In this document: positions 8,261-18,057 of the stretch, piece by piece
Layout: each line of letters begins with the position of its first letter
Position numbering within the stretch: position 1 is the first letter of the stretch
DNA from: Sulfuritalea sp.
GTDB lineage: Bacteria; Pseudomonadota; Gammaproteobacteria; Burkholderiales; Rhodocyclaceae
DNA length: 64,000 bases
Direction of reading: 5' to 3'
NCBI GenBank assembly: GCA_030651305.1
Contig: JAUSCI010000006.1
Location: 50,956 to 114,955 of the forward strand
Program-made: the position numbers and the translations under genes
The notes under the pieces: model-generated
The model's database searches: none
Seen by the model: the letters and a program-made list of their open reading frames with translations, nothing else
What the model was told of the DNA's origin: nothing

Positions 8261-8288
8261 AAAAACGGGAGCCGCGGCTCCCGTTTTT
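8261..8288. terminator. Bidirectional terminator between AlbA_2 gene and typA
   Basis: A perfect 28-bp palindrome with outer AAAAACGGGAGCC and GGCTCCCGTTTTT, placed between convergent genes, with A- and T-tracts on both sides. Its stem core CGGGAGC/GCTCCCG is shared with the tpx terminator. Confidence 0.9.
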
Positions 8289-10102
8289 TACGCCGACGCC
8301 TTGTTGGCGCGCTTGCGTTCGATTTCCGTGAGGAAGCGCTTGCGCAGGCGGATCGACTTGGGGGTGATTTCAACCAGTTCGTCGTCGGCGATGAATTCGA
8401 CGGCCGATTCGAGCGTCATCAGGATCGGCGGCACCAGGCGCACGGCTTCGTCGGTGCCCGACGAGCGCACGTTGGTCAGCTGCTTGCCCTTGATCGGGTT
8501 CACCACCAGGTCGTTGTCGCGGCTATGGATACCGATGATGATGCCTTCATAGAGCGGGTCGCCGTGACTGACGAACATGCGACCGCGATCCTGCAACTTC
8601 CATAGGGCATAGGCTACCGCGGCGCCGTTGTCCTGCGAAATCAGCACGCCGTTGCGGCGTTCGGCCATGGTGCCGGCAACCGGACCGTAGTCGTCGAAAA
8701 TATGGCTGGCCATGCCGGTGCCACGGGTCGATGTCAGGAATTCGCCCTGAAAGCCGATCAGGCCGCGGGCAGGGATGCGGTATTCAAGCCGGACCCGGCC
8801 TTTGGCGTCTGATTCCATGTTCAGCAATTCGCCGCGCCGACGGCCAAGCTCTTCCATGACGCTGCCTTGATGATCGTTTTCGATATCGACGGTCAGCAGT
8901 TCGTAGGGCTCGCACTTTTCGCCGTTGATTTCCTTGAACAGTACGCGCGGACGCGATACCGCCAGTTCGTAGCCTTCGCGGCGCATGGTTTCGAGCAGGA
9001 TGGTCAGGTGCAATTCGCCGCGGCCGGAGACCAGGAATACATCGGCATCTTCCGTGTCCTCGACGCGCAAGGCGACGTTGGCCATCAGTTCCTTCTGCAG
9101 GCGTTCGCGAATCTGGCGGCTGGTAACGTATTTGCCTTCCTTGCCGGCCAGCGGCGAGGTGTTGACCTGGAAGTTCATGGTCAGTGTCGGCTCGTCCACC
9201 ACCAGCGGCGGCATGCCGACGGGCGCTGCCGGGTCGCAGATGGTGACGCCGATGCCGACCTGCTCGATGCCGGTCACCAGCACGATGTCGCCGGCTTCCG
9301 CCTCGGTCATCTGTTCGCGCTCGAGACCGGTGAACATCATGATCTGGGCGATCTTCGACTTGCCCTTGTTTTCGTCGCCGTACATTACGGCGACTTCCTG
9401 GCCGGCCCTCATGCGGCCCTGCTTGATGCGGCCGATGCCGATGCGGCCGACATAGCTGTTGTAATCGATGGAGCAGATCTGCAACTGCAGCGGCTTGTCC
9501 GCGTCGACGTCGGGCTGCGGCGTGTGCTTGATGATGGCCTCGTAAAGCGGGCGCATATCGGTGCCCGGCTTGCTGGCATCGAGCATGGCGAAGCCATTCA
9601 GCGCCGAGGCGAAGACGACGGGGAAATCGAGTTGTTCTTCGGTGGCGCCGAGTTTGTCGAACAGATCGAAGGTGTGGCTGATGACCCAGTCGGGCCGGGC
9701 GCCCGGCCGGTCGATCTTGTTCACCACCACGATCGGCTTCAGACCCAAAGCCAGCGCCTTGCGCGTGACAAAACGGGTTTGCGGCATCGGTCCTTCGACC
9801 GCGTCGACCAGCAGCAGCACGCCATCGACCATCGACAATACGCGCTCGACTTCGCCGCCGAAGTCGGCGTGTCCGGGGGTATCGACGATGTTGATATGAA
9901 CGCCTTCATAGTCGATGGCGCAGTTCTTCGACAGAATGGTGATCCCGCGCTCTTTTTCGAGATCGTTGGAATCCATGACCCGCTCGGTAACAGCCTGGTG
10001 GGCGGCGAAGGTGCCGGACTGACGCAGCAACTGGTCGACCAGGGTGGTCTTGCCGTGGTCAACGTGGGCGATTATGGCGCTGTTTCTGAGGGCGCGGGAC
10101 AT
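8288..10102 (-). CDS. typA: Ribosome-associated GTPase TypA/BipA
   Basis: Translational GTPase of 604 residues involved in ribosome assembly and stress adaptation. G1 AHVDHGKTT, the G2 region ERGITI, G3 [15 protein letters not shown]4 [10 protein letters not shown] and G5 SALNG are all present in the first 180 residues. They are followed by EF-G-like domains and the TypA-specific C-terminus ([13 protein letters not shown]). ATG 10102 (MSRALRN) is preferred over an upstream in-frame ATG because the family starts there. Divergent from the downstream phosphorylase gene. Confidence 0.96.
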   Translation of the reverse strand: MSRALRNSAIIAHVDHGKTTLVDQLLRQSGTFAAHQAVTERVMDSNDLEKERGITILSKNCAIDYEGVHINIVDTPGHADFGGEVERVLSMVDGVLLLVDAVEGPMPQTRFVTRKALALGLKPIVVVNKIDRPGARPDWVISHTFDLFDKLGATEEQLDFPVVFASALNGFAMLDASKPGTDMRPLYEAIIKHTPQPDVDADKPLQLQICSIDYNSYVGRIGIGRIKQGRMRAGQEVAVMYGDENKGKSKIAQIMMFTGLEREQMTEAEAGDIVLVTGIEQVGIGVTICDPAAPVGMPPLVVDEPTLTMNFQVNTSPLAGKEGKYVTSRQIRERLQKELMANVALRVEDTEDADVFLVSGRGELHLTILLETMRREGYELAVSRPRVLFKEINGEKCEPYELLTVDIENDHQGSVMEELGRRRGELLNMESDAKGRVRLEYRIPARGLIGFQGEFLTSTRGTGMASHIFDDYGPVAGTMAERRNGVLISQDNGAAVAYALWKLQDRGRMFVSHGDPLYEGIIIGIHSRDNDLVVNPIKGKQLTNVRSSGTDEAVRLVPPILMTLESAVEFIADDELVEITPKSIRLRKRFLTEIERKRANKASA

Positions 10103-10193
10103 AGGGTCGTTTGGCTGTTGGTGCAGTGCGAAAAAAGCCGACCATTCTATCACGCTGAGGCCTGTTTTCCGATTGAATTTTCAGGGGATTTTT

Positions 10194-10931
10194 ATGCTCG
10201 GCATCATAGGCGGCAGCGGCTTGACCCAACTGGCCAATCTGGATGTGTCGCATCGGGAGATCGTGCGCACGCCCTACGGCGATCCTTCGGGCCCGCTGAC
10301 CTTCGGCTGCATCGCTGGTCAGGATGTGGTTTTTATCGCCCGTCATGGCTACGGCCACACCATTCCGCCCCATCTGGTGAATTACCGCGCCAACATTCAT
10401 GCGTTGGAAACCTCCGGCGTGACGCAGATCATTTCGGTGGCATCGGTCGGCGGCATTCGTGGCGATCTTGGTCCCGGCTCGCTGGTCGCACCGGATCAGA
10501 TCATCGACTACACATGGGGGCGCGAGACGACCTTTCAGTCCGGCGACGGCGGCCCCGTGGTACATGTGGATTTCACCGAGCCTTACGATGCGACGGTGCG
10601 CAAGCTGTTGCTCGATGTGTCGCGCGGGATCGGCGAAGCAGTGATTGACGGCGCGGTGTATGCCACCATGCAAGGGCCGCGACTGGAAACGGCGGCGGAG
10701 ATTGATCGTTTGCAGGGTGACGGTGCAGACATTGTCGGCATGACCGGCATGCCGGAGGCCGGGCTGGCGCGCGAACTGGACCTGCCCTACGCGGCGCTGT
10801 GCGTGGTGTCCAACTGGGCGGCCGGACGCGCCGATTCGGCCCACGGCATCAAGTTCGGCGACATTGAAGCGGCGCTGCACCTGGCCATGGCGCGCGTGCG
10901 CCGGATCATCGAAGGAGTTTGCGCGGCATGA
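10194..10931 (+). CDS. 5'-methylthioadenosine/5'-methylthioinosine phosphorylase family protein
   Basis: Purine nucleoside phosphorylase fold, 245 residues. It cleaves methylthioadenosine or methylthioinosine with phosphate during methionine salvage and polyamine metabolism. Landmarks are the start LGIIGGSGL, the phosphate/ribose region ARHG-x-GH...[46 protein letters not shown] and VVSNWAAG. The substrate (MTA against MTI) cannot be settled without the base-specificity residues aligned. It is followed eight bases later by a deformylase gene. Confidence 0.88.
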   Translation: MLGIIGGSGLTQLANLDVSHREIVRTPYGDPSGPLTFGCIAGQDVVFIARHGYGHTIPPHLVNYRANIHALETSGVTQIISVASVGGIRGDLGPGSLVAPDQIIDYTWGRETTFQSGDGGPVVHVDFTEPYDATVRKLLLDVSRGIGEAVIDGAVYATMQGPRLETAAEIDRLQGDGADIVGMTGMPEAGLARELDLPYAALCVVSNWAAGRADSAHGIKFGDIEAALHLAMARVRRIIEGVCAA

Positions 10932-10938
10932 TTCCGGC

Positions 10939-11472
10939 ATGATTCGCGAGGTCCTGCGCATGGGCGACCCGCGCCTGCTACGCGTGGCGCAGCCGGTGAC
11001 GACGTTCGCCACACCGCACTTGGCAGCGTTGCTGCAAGACATGCGCGACACCATGGCGCAACTTGATGGCGCCGGCCTCGCCGCACCGCAGATCGGGGTT
11101 GACCTGCGCGTGGTGATCTTCGGCGGTTTCTCCAATCCACGCTATCCGGATGCGCCCGCGGTCCCCGACACGGTGCTGATCAATCCGGAACTGGAGCCGC
11201 TTTCGGATGAAGAGGAAGAAGCCTGGGAGGGATGTCTTTCCGTGCCCGGATTACGCGGCTGGGTGCCGCGCCGGAGACACCTGCGTTACGCCGGCTTCGA
11301 TGAAACCGGCCAGCGTTTCGAGCGCACCGTCGAGGGCTTTCACGCGCGGGTGGTGCAGCACGAATGCGACCATCTCGATGGCGTCCTGTACCCGATGCGA
11401 ATCAGGGACCTGACTCGCTTCGGTTTTGTACAAGAACTGTTCGGCGACCAGGCGCCACCGCAACCCGACTAG
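10939..11472 (+). CDS. def: Peptide deformylase
   Basis: Metal-dependent removal of the formyl group from nascent proteins. The 177-residue protein has all three motifs: [10 protein letters not shown] (motif 1), EGCLSVPG (motif 2, metal Cys) and QHECDHLDG (motif 3, HExxH-type). ATG 10939 gives the canonical N-terminus ([13 protein letters not shown]). The stop codon overlaps, tail to tail, the stop of the convergent ligase gene. It may be a second deformylase rather than the fmt-linked copy. Confidence 0.94.
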   Translation: MIREVLRMGDPRLLRVAQPVTTFATPHLAALLQDMRDTMAQLDGAGLAAPQIGVDLRVVIFGGFSNPRYPDAPAVPDTVLINPELEPLSDEEEEAWEGCLSVPGLRGWVPRRRHLRYAGFDETGQRFERTVEGFHARVVQHECDHLDGVLYPMRIRDLTRFGFVQELFGDQAPPQPD

Positions 11473-13772
11473 GCGCCAGGCACTGCCTCGCCACGCAGGT
11501 GCGCCGCGCGCAGCCGCGCCTCGGTATAGCGGACGAGCGCTCGCGTTGCGCGCTCGCTGGAGCGGAAGACGCAGACGCCCTGTTCCATCAGCTGGTCGGC
11601 CATCGGGTCGAACAGCGGGCCGCCGTCAATGAAGCTGACGATGGGTTTCGGACAGGAGGCGACCAGCGCCGGCAGCGTCTGGACGATGCTCTCCGGACTG
11701 TCGATGTCGAAGCCCGGTCGCGCGCTCTTCTTTAGTGACCTGACCACGGGCGAGGTCGGATCGAGTCCGACGACTACGGAGTCGACGTCCGGCTCGGCGG
11801 CCATGGCCTCGGTGCAAAGCAGGTGAACCTCGTCGTCCGCCGCCGGGTTGATGTCGAACGGGTTCCTGACTTCCATCAGCGCATCGAGCTTCTTGGACTT
11901 CAGGATCGCCATCAGCCGTTCCCTGGTCGATGGTCCGATCGTAGCCAGAGACATGGAGAAATCGCCCACCTGGATGCTGTCGCCGATGGCTACCGTGTCG
12001 TAGCCCGCGCCGGCCAAGGCGCCGAGTCGCTTGCCGCGGACGACCTTCTTGCTCAGGCAATCCGAGATGTAGAACAGGTCGCTGAACTCACTGACGTCGG
12101 TCGCGATCAGCGCGCCGGCCTGCGTTAGCACGGACAGGCATACCTCGTAGTCGCCGGCGATCGAGGCCGTGTGGCCCATTGCGGCCTGCTTGCCGGCGAC
12201 GGACTGTCCGGCCTTGTAAATGACGACCTGCTTGCCGGCAAGGGTCGCCTTGCGCACGGCCCGCGCCAGGGCCAGCCCGTCGAGGTCCTTGAATCCTTCG
12301 ACGTATGCCCCGATCACGTGGATGTCCGGGTTGGCTGCGAAGCTCTCGACCATGTCGCCGTGCGTGATGTCGTTCTGGTTGCCCAGGGCGACCATGTAGG
12401 CCGGGTCCAGCCACGCGTTCTTGCTGAGCCGCGTGACCAGGAAGGCGCCACTCTGGCTGATGAGCGCCGAAGTGCGTTGTGCCTTCTTCTGGGTTCTCGG
12501 CAGGCGTTCCTCGGGAATGAACCAGGAATCGTAGTTGCCGGGGTGCGAGATGATGCCCAGGCAGTTCGCGCCGACGAATACCGGTCCGCGGCCTGTAGTC
12601 CGCCGGGCGTCGTCGATCGTTTCCAGCATCCGCCGCGCAGGCTCCCTGCTCGCCTCGGTTTCCCCCATTCCACCGGGGATCAACAGCACAGATTCCACGG
12701 CGTCGGTCCTGATCACCTCGTCGATGATTCCGAAGGCGACATCGGCGGTAACCGCGAGGATCAGCAGGTCCAGCTTCCCCTCTAGCGCCCCCAGGCTCGG
12801 TGCGCAGCGCACGCCATCGACTTCCTGGCCGTCGGGATTGATGACGCGCAGCTGCGACTTGTCATAACCGGATGCGATGATGTTCTTCAGGGTGATACGG
12901 CCGAAGTTCATGCGCGTGGCGGACGCACCGATGATTCCGATCGAAGCCGGGTGCAGCAGCTTGTCGATCTTGCCCTGAGGCCGCGGCGGGCGGACGACTT
13001 GCGGCCGGCCGATGCGGCACAATCCGTCGAGCGCGACGAGCGAGCCGGCCGAGCAGGTGAAGGGGTTGACCTCCAGCTCCTCGATGACGAAGTCGGTCTC
13101 TGGGTTGCCCGTCGAGCAGCCGTTCGCGAGGCGGATGAAGGCGCCAAAGCACTGGAGGAGGGTTTCGTCCGCCACCAGCCGGCGGCCTCCGCGCGTTTGT
13201 CCGGCGATCCTCCGGTAGGCAATCGTCGGTCTGAAAATCTCGAGGAATTCCTCGGCAGTGGTCAGCGCGGCCGAGGCCGACACCACCGCCTGTCCCCGGC
13301 GGGAACTTCCGGCATGGAGCTCGGTGTCGACGCCGCCAATTCCGGCGCTGAGGATCATGCCGAACTCGCGTGTGTTGCGGATGCCGACCAGGAGCTCGCT
13401 ACCGGCACCCGCGGCGTCGGCTTCGATGAACTCGGCAAGCATCACCCCCGCGATGTCCCGTTCCGAGAGATCCGCGAGCATGTTTTTGCAGGCGGCTCGC
13501 ACCGCCGTCGGCTGGTTGGTCACGACGACGACCCCGCCTACGTCCGACTTGTGGGCAATGCTGCCGGAGACGATCTTCACAACCACCCGGCTTCCGGCGA
13601 ACGACGCCAGAAGTTCGTCCGTCGGCTCGGCCCCGACAGCGATCACCTCGTGTCTCGGCGTCGAGGCGATGCCGGCCACGGCGAGCAGCCGGTAGACCTC
13701 ATGCTCGAACAGCGAGGACCGCCCCTCGCTGTGCGCCGTCCGGAATATGTCGTTGATCAGTGTTTGGCTCAT
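11469..13772 (-). CDS. NDP-forming acyl-CoA ligase, complete (ATP-grasp + CoA-binding + ligase domains)
   Basis: Member of the acetate-CoA ligase (ADP-forming)/protein acetyltransferase superfamily, 767 residues, with domain order ATP-grasp, CoA-binding, succinyl-CoA-ligase-like. The ATP-grasp lobe shows [19 protein letters not shown] (about residues 60-80) and [19 protein letters not shown]. The CoA-binding domain starts [17 protein letters not shown]. The phospho-His segment is [10 protein letters not shown]. It lies 40 bp downstream of a paralogue on the same strand and beside a PaaX-like regulator and the pad operon, so an aromatic or derived acid is the likely substrate (inference). The start ATG 13772 has an AGGA ribosome site. 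Confidence 0.8.
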   Translation of the reverse strand: MSQTLINDIFRTAHSEGRSSLFEHEVYRLLAVAGIASTPRHEVIAVGAEPTDELLASFAGSRVVVKIVSGSIAHKSDVGGVVVVTNQPTAVRAACKNMLADLSERDIAGVMLAEFIEADAAGAGSELLVGIRNTREFGMILSAGIGGVDTELHAGSSRRGQAVVSASAALTTAEEFLEIFRPTIAYRRIAGQTRGGRRLVADETLLQCFGAFIRLANGCSTGNPETDFVIEELEVNPFTCSAGSLVALDGLCRIGRPQVVRPPRPQGKIDKLLHPASIGIIGASATRMNFGRITLKNIIASGYDKSQLRVINPDGQEVDGVRCAPSLGALEGKLDLLILAVTADVAFGIIDEVIRTDAVESVLLIPGGMGETEASREPARRMLETIDDARRTTGRGPVFVGANCLGIISHPGNYDSWFIPEERLPRTQKKAQRTSALISQSGAFLVTRLSKNAWLDPAYMVALGNQNDITHGDMVESFAANPDIHVIGAYVEGFKDLDGLALARAVRKATLAGKQVVIYKAGQSVAGKQAAMGHTASIAGDYEVCLSVLTQAGALIATDVSEFSDLFYISDCLSKKVVRGKRLGALAGAGYDTVAIGDSIQVGDFSMSLATIGPSTRERLMAILKSKKLDALMEVRNPFDINPAADDEVHLLCTEAMAAEPDVDSVVVGLDPTSPVVRSLKKSARPGFDIDSPESIVQTLPALVASCPKPIVSFIDGGPLFDPMADQLMEQGVCVFRSSERATRALVRYTEARLRAAHLRGEAVPGA

Positions 13773-13812
13773 GGTGGGTCCTGTGTGTGTGGATTCTTGA
13801 CGAACGACGGGT

Positions 13813-15921
13813 TCAGCGATTTCGTTTGATGAGGCTCTCGGCATTCAGCCTTGCCTCGATGTAGCGCACCAGGGCCTTGGTGCCGCGCGCACAATTGCGG
13901 AAGACGCAGACGCCCTGGTCCATCAGGCCCGCGCACATGGCATCGTAAAGCTGTCCGCCGTCCACGATGCCGATGACCGGTTTGTCATTGCGATCGACCA
14001 GCGGCGGCATCAGATGCACGGTGCTCTTCGGGTCGGTGATGTCAAAGCCGGGGCGAAGCTTGCTCTGCTCCAGCGCTCGCACGGAAGGTGCGGTCGGATC
14101 GAGTCCGACTACCACGGCGTCGATCTCGGCATCCTGCAGAAAGGCCTCGACGATTTGCAGGTGCGCTTCGTCGTCCGCGCCGGGATTGATGTCGATCGGG
14201 TTTCTGACTTCGACCAGGGCATTGAGTTTCTTCGCCAGCAGAATTTCTTCGAGCTGCGTGACGGTCGCGGAGTCCAGCGCGCCCATCTTCATGGCGAAGT
14301 TGTCTGACTCGATGAAGTCGGCCATGCCGACGGCTTCGAAGCCGGCACCGCTGATGGCCCCGAGGCGATTGCCGCCGACCTTCTTGTTGTGCAGGGCGCC
14401 CGCGATGTAGAACAGATCGTCGAAACTGTTGAAGTCTTCGGCGACGATGGCACCGGCCTGGCGCACCACCGAGTCGAACAGGATCGGGCCGCCGGCGATG
14501 GAGGCAGTATGGCCCATCACACCGCCCATGCCAGGCGCCGTCTTGCCTGACTTGTAGACCACCACCTGCTTGCCGTTTAGCACCGCCTTGCGCACCGCCC
14601 TGGCGAAGTCGAGTCCGTCCAGATCCTTGAAGCCCTCGATGTAGATGCCGATAGTTTCTATTTCCGGCCGCGCTGCAAAATAGCCGAGCATGTCACCGTG
14701 GGTCAGATCGGTCTGATTGCCCAGCGCCAGCATGTAGCGCGGGTCGAGCCAGGGGTTCTGGCTGATCCGGGTAATCATGAAGGCGCCGCTCTGGCTCAGC
14801 ATGACGGAGTTTCTTTCGGGCTTCTTCTGCGGCTTCGGCAGCCGTTCCAGCGGGATGAACCATGAGTCGTACGAGCCGGGATGCGAGACCACGCCGAGGC
14901 AGTTGGCGCCGAGGAAGACCGGACCGCCGCCCGGCTTGGCGTGGGCGGCGTTGATCCGCCCGGCCAGTGCGGCGGCGGGCTCCCGGCTGGCCTTGGTTTC
15001 GCCAAGGCTACCGGGAATCAGCATCACCGACTCCACCGAGTCGGTTTCGATGATTTCATCGACGAGTTCGTAGACCGCGCTGGCGGCCACGGCAACGATC
15101 AGCAGGTCAAGCTTGTGGTCCAGCGCCTTCAGGCTTTCGACGCATCTGACGCCGTCGATCTCGGTTTCGCCGGGGCGAATGATGCAGAGGCGCTCCTTGC
15201 TGTAGCCGCTGCCCATCAGGTTGCGCAAAATGATCCGGCCAAAATTCATGTTGCTGGAGGAGACGCCGATGATTCCTATCGAAGCCGGATGAATCAGTTT
15301 GTCGATCTTGTGGATGGGGCGCGGCAGCCGGCCGGGAGCGGGGGGACCGAATTCGCAGACGGCGGCCTGGACAATCAGTCGCTCAGCGATGGATGCGGCG
15401 GGATTCAGTTCCAGGCTGCGCAGTACGAACGGAGACTCGGGATTGCCCGGAGCAAAGCTTTTTGCCAGCGCCAGAAGCTGTTCGAAGCAGGTCCTGAGTT
15501 GCGGGTCGGGGAGCGGCAGCCCATCGCGTTCGGCGATTCCTGCCAGCCTTTGATAGGCCAACGTGCGCTTGAACAGACCAAGAAAATCTTCGGCATCCGT
15601 CAGGTCGGTGGCCGCATAGACCGATGCGCGATCTTTCCTGAAATTGCCTTCATCCAGGTCCGCATCCAGGCCGCCCATGCCGGCACTGATGACCATGCCG
15701 AATTCGCGCGTGTTGTTCAGGCTGATACGAAGTTCAATCGTGGGCCGTCCCTGTGCCGGCACCGCATGCGGCGTGAATGCCATGCCCAGGCTGGACAGCA
15801 GTGCACCCAGTTCGGCCTGGTTCAGCGTTTCGCGCGCTGCGGCTGCGGCCCCGCGGAATAGGTCCGTGGCGGCCTGATTGCTCGAAGTGACGTGGATCCT
15901 GGACTGTGACGGATTCTGCAT
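13813..15921 (-). CDS. NDP-forming acyl-CoA ligase paralogue lacking the ATP-grasp nucleotide lobe
   Basis: A 702-residue paralogue of the gene at 11469-13772, colinear with it over the CoA-binding and ligase domains ([45 protein letters not shown]). In the N-terminal part about 90 residues are absent: LSSLGMAFTPHAVPAQ runs almost directly into ISLNNTREFGMVISAG, with no KIVS...HKSDVGG nucleotide-binding segment. It probably cannot bind ATP by itself and may act as a partner subunit of the downstream paralogue. The start ATG 15921 has a GGGAG ribosome site. An operator-like pair lies at 15982-16019 upstream. Confidence 0.75.
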   Translation of the reverse strand: MQNPSQSRIHVTSSNQAATDLFRGAAAAARETLNQAELGALLSSLGMAFTPHAVPAQGRPTIELRISLNNTREFGMVISAGMGGLDADLDEGNFRKDRASVYAATDLTDAEDFLGLFKRTLAYQRLAGIAERDGLPLPDPQLRTCFEQLLALAKSFAPGNPESPFVLRSLELNPAASIAERLIVQAAVCEFGPPAPGRLPRPIHKIDKLIHPASIGIIGVSSSNMNFGRIILRNLMGSGYSKERLCIIRPGETEIDGVRCVESLKALDHKLDLLIVAVAASAVYELVDEIIETDSVESVMLIPGSLGETKASREPAAALAGRINAAHAKPGGGPVFLGANCLGVVSHPGSYDSWFIPLERLPKPQKKPERNSVMLSQSGAFMITRISQNPWLDPRYMLALGNQTDLTHGDMLGYFAARPEIETIGIYIEGFKDLDGLDFARAVRKAVLNGKQVVVYKSGKTAPGMGGVMGHTASIAGGPILFDSVVRQAGAIVAEDFNSFDDLFYIAGALHNKKVGGNRLGAISGAGFEAVGMADFIESDNFAMKMGALDSATVTQLEEILLAKKLNALVEVRNPIDINPGADDEAHLQIVEAFLQDAEIDAVVVGLDPTAPSVRALEQSKLRPGFDITDPKSTVHLMPPLVDRNDKPVIGIVDGGQLYDAMCAGLMDQGVCVFRNCARGTKALVRYIEARLNAESLIKRNR

Positions 15922-15981
15922 GCTATCGACTCCCTGGGTGCCGCTCGATCAACGGGGATGGTGCCGGGGCGGACTATAACA

Positions 15982-16019
15982 GATACAGAAATATCAGAAA
16001 AAAATATTAGATATGTATC
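15982..16019. promoter_or_regulatory. Candidate PaaX-like operator upstream of the ligase pair
   Basis: GATACA (15982-15987) and TGTATC (16014-16019) form an inverted pair 26 bp apart in an A/T-rich stretch between the regulator stop and the ligase start. The same pair with a 27-bp gap occurs upstream of fdhD (17136-17174). Confidence 0.5.
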
Positions 16020-16031
16020 GGTTGATATCCA

Positions 16032-16994
16032 TCAATTAGTACTTGAACGATGGTCGAGGGGCACGGCAGGTGCTTCCAGTCCGCCAAAGCGTTCGTAAAA
16101 ATAGGGGGCAGCCGAAGGCAACGGACCGTTCGCCGTGGTGCAGACGGAAAGCAGATGCTGCTGGGCGAGCGGGTAGGTGATGCCGTAAAGGTCGCGGCAC
16201 AACTGGCGGGCGACGTCGCCGCTCCAGTTGGCCGGAAGCAACTGCAGGGGTAGCTGCGGATCATGCAGCAACACCCGCCGGAAATAATGCATGAGCAGGG
16301 TCTGGACCATGAAACATTGTTCGGGGTCAAGGCTGTTCGCCGTGCGCATGGTTCGCAATACCGGACGAAACAGTTCGATGAAGTCGAGGTACTTGGCGGC
16401 AAGGACATCGAGGTTCCAGCATTCGTGCACCAGTTCCTGCAACGGCTTGCTGGAAAGGGCGCTGATATTGACGGCCTTCATCGTCACGACCTTGTCGTGA
16501 GCGCCTGTCTCCTGAAGGATGTCGAGCAGCGCCTCGGTGTTTGCCGATGGGTGGGCGAGTATGCCTGATGCCAGGATGCCGTAGCCGGCCCAGGCCAGTT
16601 CCTTGCGCAGGCTATCCCGCTGCGCACCACTGAGCGACGCGGGCATCATGACCAGTTGCCACTCTCCGGCCCACGTGTCCCGTGGTGCGAAATAGATCCG
16701 GCGATAGGCGTGTTCAAAGCGGCGTCGGCCGGAGGTGGTCAGGCTGTAATAACTCTTGCGTCCGAGCTGTTCTGAAACCAGCCACTTCTCCTCGGACAGG
16801 CGGTAGACGCTGGTGCGCACCAGGCGCTCGTTGATGCCCAGCGGCTGCACCAGTCGAATCAAACTCCCCAGCCAGACGGTGCCGCCATGCGGTGCGATGA
16901 AGTCACCGTAGACCGTGATGATCAGCGAATTGGCGCGAGTCGGATGCTGATCCAGAAAGTCGTTGATCCACTGACTGATATGTCGGCTCTTCAC
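16032..16994 (-). CDS. PaaX-family transcriptional repressor
   Basis: A 320-residue PaaX-like regulator; PaaX proteins repress phenylacetate catabolic genes and are released by phenylacetyl-CoA. The N-terminal winged helix shows SLIITVYGDFIAPHGGTVWL, LGINERLVRTSVYRLSEEKWL and GRKSYYSLT. The middle has the typical WAGEWQLVMMP and the C-terminus the LLMHYFRRVLLHDPQLP...LP-x-NW segment. GTG 16994 was chosen for its GGAAAG ribosome site and family length. Divergent from fdhD-pad and upstream of the two ligase genes in the same direction, so it probably controls both units, presumably sensing phenylacetyl-CoA. Confidence 0.87.
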   Translation of the reverse strand: MKSRHISQWINDFLDQHPTRANSLIITVYGDFIAPHGGTVWLGSLIRLVQPLGINERLVRTSVYRLSEEKWLVSEQLGRKSYYSLTTSGRRRFEHAYRRIYFAPRDTWAGEWQLVMMPASLSGAQRDSLRKELAWAGYGILASGILAHPSANTEALLDILQETGAHDKVVTMKAVNISALSSKPLQELVHECWNLDVLAAKYLDFIELFRPVLRTMRTANSLDPEQCFMVQTLLMHYFRRVLLHDPQLPLQLLPANWSGDVARQLCRDLYGITYPLAQQHLLSVCTTANGPLPSAAPYFYERFGGLEAPAVPLDHRSSTN

Positions 16995-17134
16995 ATTCTT
17001 TCCAGTTGAAAGGTCTGCGCTTTTCGGCAACGCGTGGAACGGGTTGATCTGAACGCCGCGCCGCCGCACTTGAGCAAAGGGGCATTGTATTGGATGCCAG
17101 TGTATCCAGTATGCAGCATAAGGCAATTCTAATG

Positions 17135-17176
17135 TGATACAAAAAGATTGTTTAAAAGCTGGATAAAGTGTATCGT
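17135..17176 (+). promoter_or_regulatory. Candidate promoter and operator of the fdhD-pad operon
   Basis: TTGTTT (17148-17153), a 17-bp spacer, then TATCGT (17171-17176) fit a sigma-70 promoter. TGATACA (17135-17141) and TGTATCG (17169-17175) flank it as an inverted pair, the second half overlapping the -10, a layout expected for repression. TGTAT half-sites also occur at 17087 and 17101. Confidence 0.5.
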
Positions 17177-17226
17177 AAAGGAAGTCAGGTCGGGTTTGAT
17201 CCCTGCACTTTCGAATGAGGCGGGCA

Positions 17227-18042
17227 ATGCAACACGAAACAGGTCTGGTCATCGAGGCACACAACAGTTACGGCGCCTATCGCTGGATGGGCGGTGCTGT
17301 CAGTCATTCGGACGAGACGGTGGCGGAAGAAGTGCCGGTGGCGCTGGTCTATAACGGCATTTCCCATGCCGTGATGCTCGCCACGCCGCTGGACCTGGAA
17401 GACTTTGCGCTGGGTTTCAGCCTGAGCGAATGCATTGTCGGTCGCGCGGGTGAAATTCACGATCTCGACATCATCGAGCGGGACAACGGCATCGAAGTGC
17501 ATATGCGACTCTCCGCAGAGCGCGCCCAGATACTCAATGAACATCGGCGAACGCTTGCCGGTCGCACCGGCTGCGGCCTTTGCGGCACGGAAAGCCTGGA
17601 CCAGTTGGCCAAGCGCGCCACCACGGTGCAGTCCTCCGCCGTGCTGACCTCGGGCGCCTTGCCGCGCGCCCTATCCGCATTGCAGGACATGCAGCATCTG
17701 TTTCATCTGACCGGTGCGGTACATGCGGCGGCGTGGTGCGACTTCAACGGCGGTATCCATCTGGTGCGGGAAGACGTCGGACGCCACAACGCGCTCGACA
17801 AGCTGATCGGGTCCCTGGCGACGCAGCGCAAGCCGTTTGACGGCGGCTTCGTCCTCATGACCAGTCGCGCCAGTTACGAAATCGTGCAAAAGGCCGCAGC
17901 GGTTGGCATTGCGGTGGTGGCGGCGGTTTCCGCGCCTACCGGTATGGCGGTCAGGGTGGCGATCGAATCGGGTGTCACGCTCATCGGTTTTGTCCGGGGC
18001 GAACGGCACTGCGTGTATTCACATCCTGAACGCGTTCACTAG
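17227..18042 (+). CDS. fdhD: FdhD-type sulfurtransferase for molybdoenzyme maturation
   Basis: Transfers sulfur from a desulfurase to the molybdenum cofactor of formate dehydrogenase-like enzymes. The 271-residue protein has EEVPVALVYNGI, the catalytic CGLCG loop (GRTGCGLCGTES), FHLTGAVHAAAW and EDVGRHNALDKLIG. ATG 17227, with GAGG just upstream, was preferred to ATG 17215. It is the first gene of the pad operon, 15 bp before padB. This implies that the phenylacetyl-CoA oxidoreductase needs a sulfurated Mo cofactor, since no formate dehydrogenase gene is nearby. Confidence 0.92.
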   Translation: MQHETGLVIEAHNSYGAYRWMGGAVSHSDETVAEEVPVALVYNGISHAVMLATPLDLEDFALGFSLSECIVGRAGEIHDLDIIERDNGIEVHMRLSAERAQILNEHRRTLAGRTGCGLCGTESLDQLAKRATTVQSSAVLTSGALPRALSALQDMQHLFHLTGAVHAAAWCDFNGGIHLVREDVGRHNALDKLIGSLATQRKPFDGGFVLMTSRASYEIVQKAAAVGIAVVAAVSAPTGMAVRVAIESGVTLIGFVRGERHCVYSHPERVH

Positions 18043-18057
18043 TCGAGGAAAAAGAGC

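Noticed and set aside
8867..10648. Long plus-strand open frame opposite typA running into the phosphorylase gene
   Set aside because: Antisense to conserved GTPase motifs and low in recognisable protein features; treated as a shadow frame.
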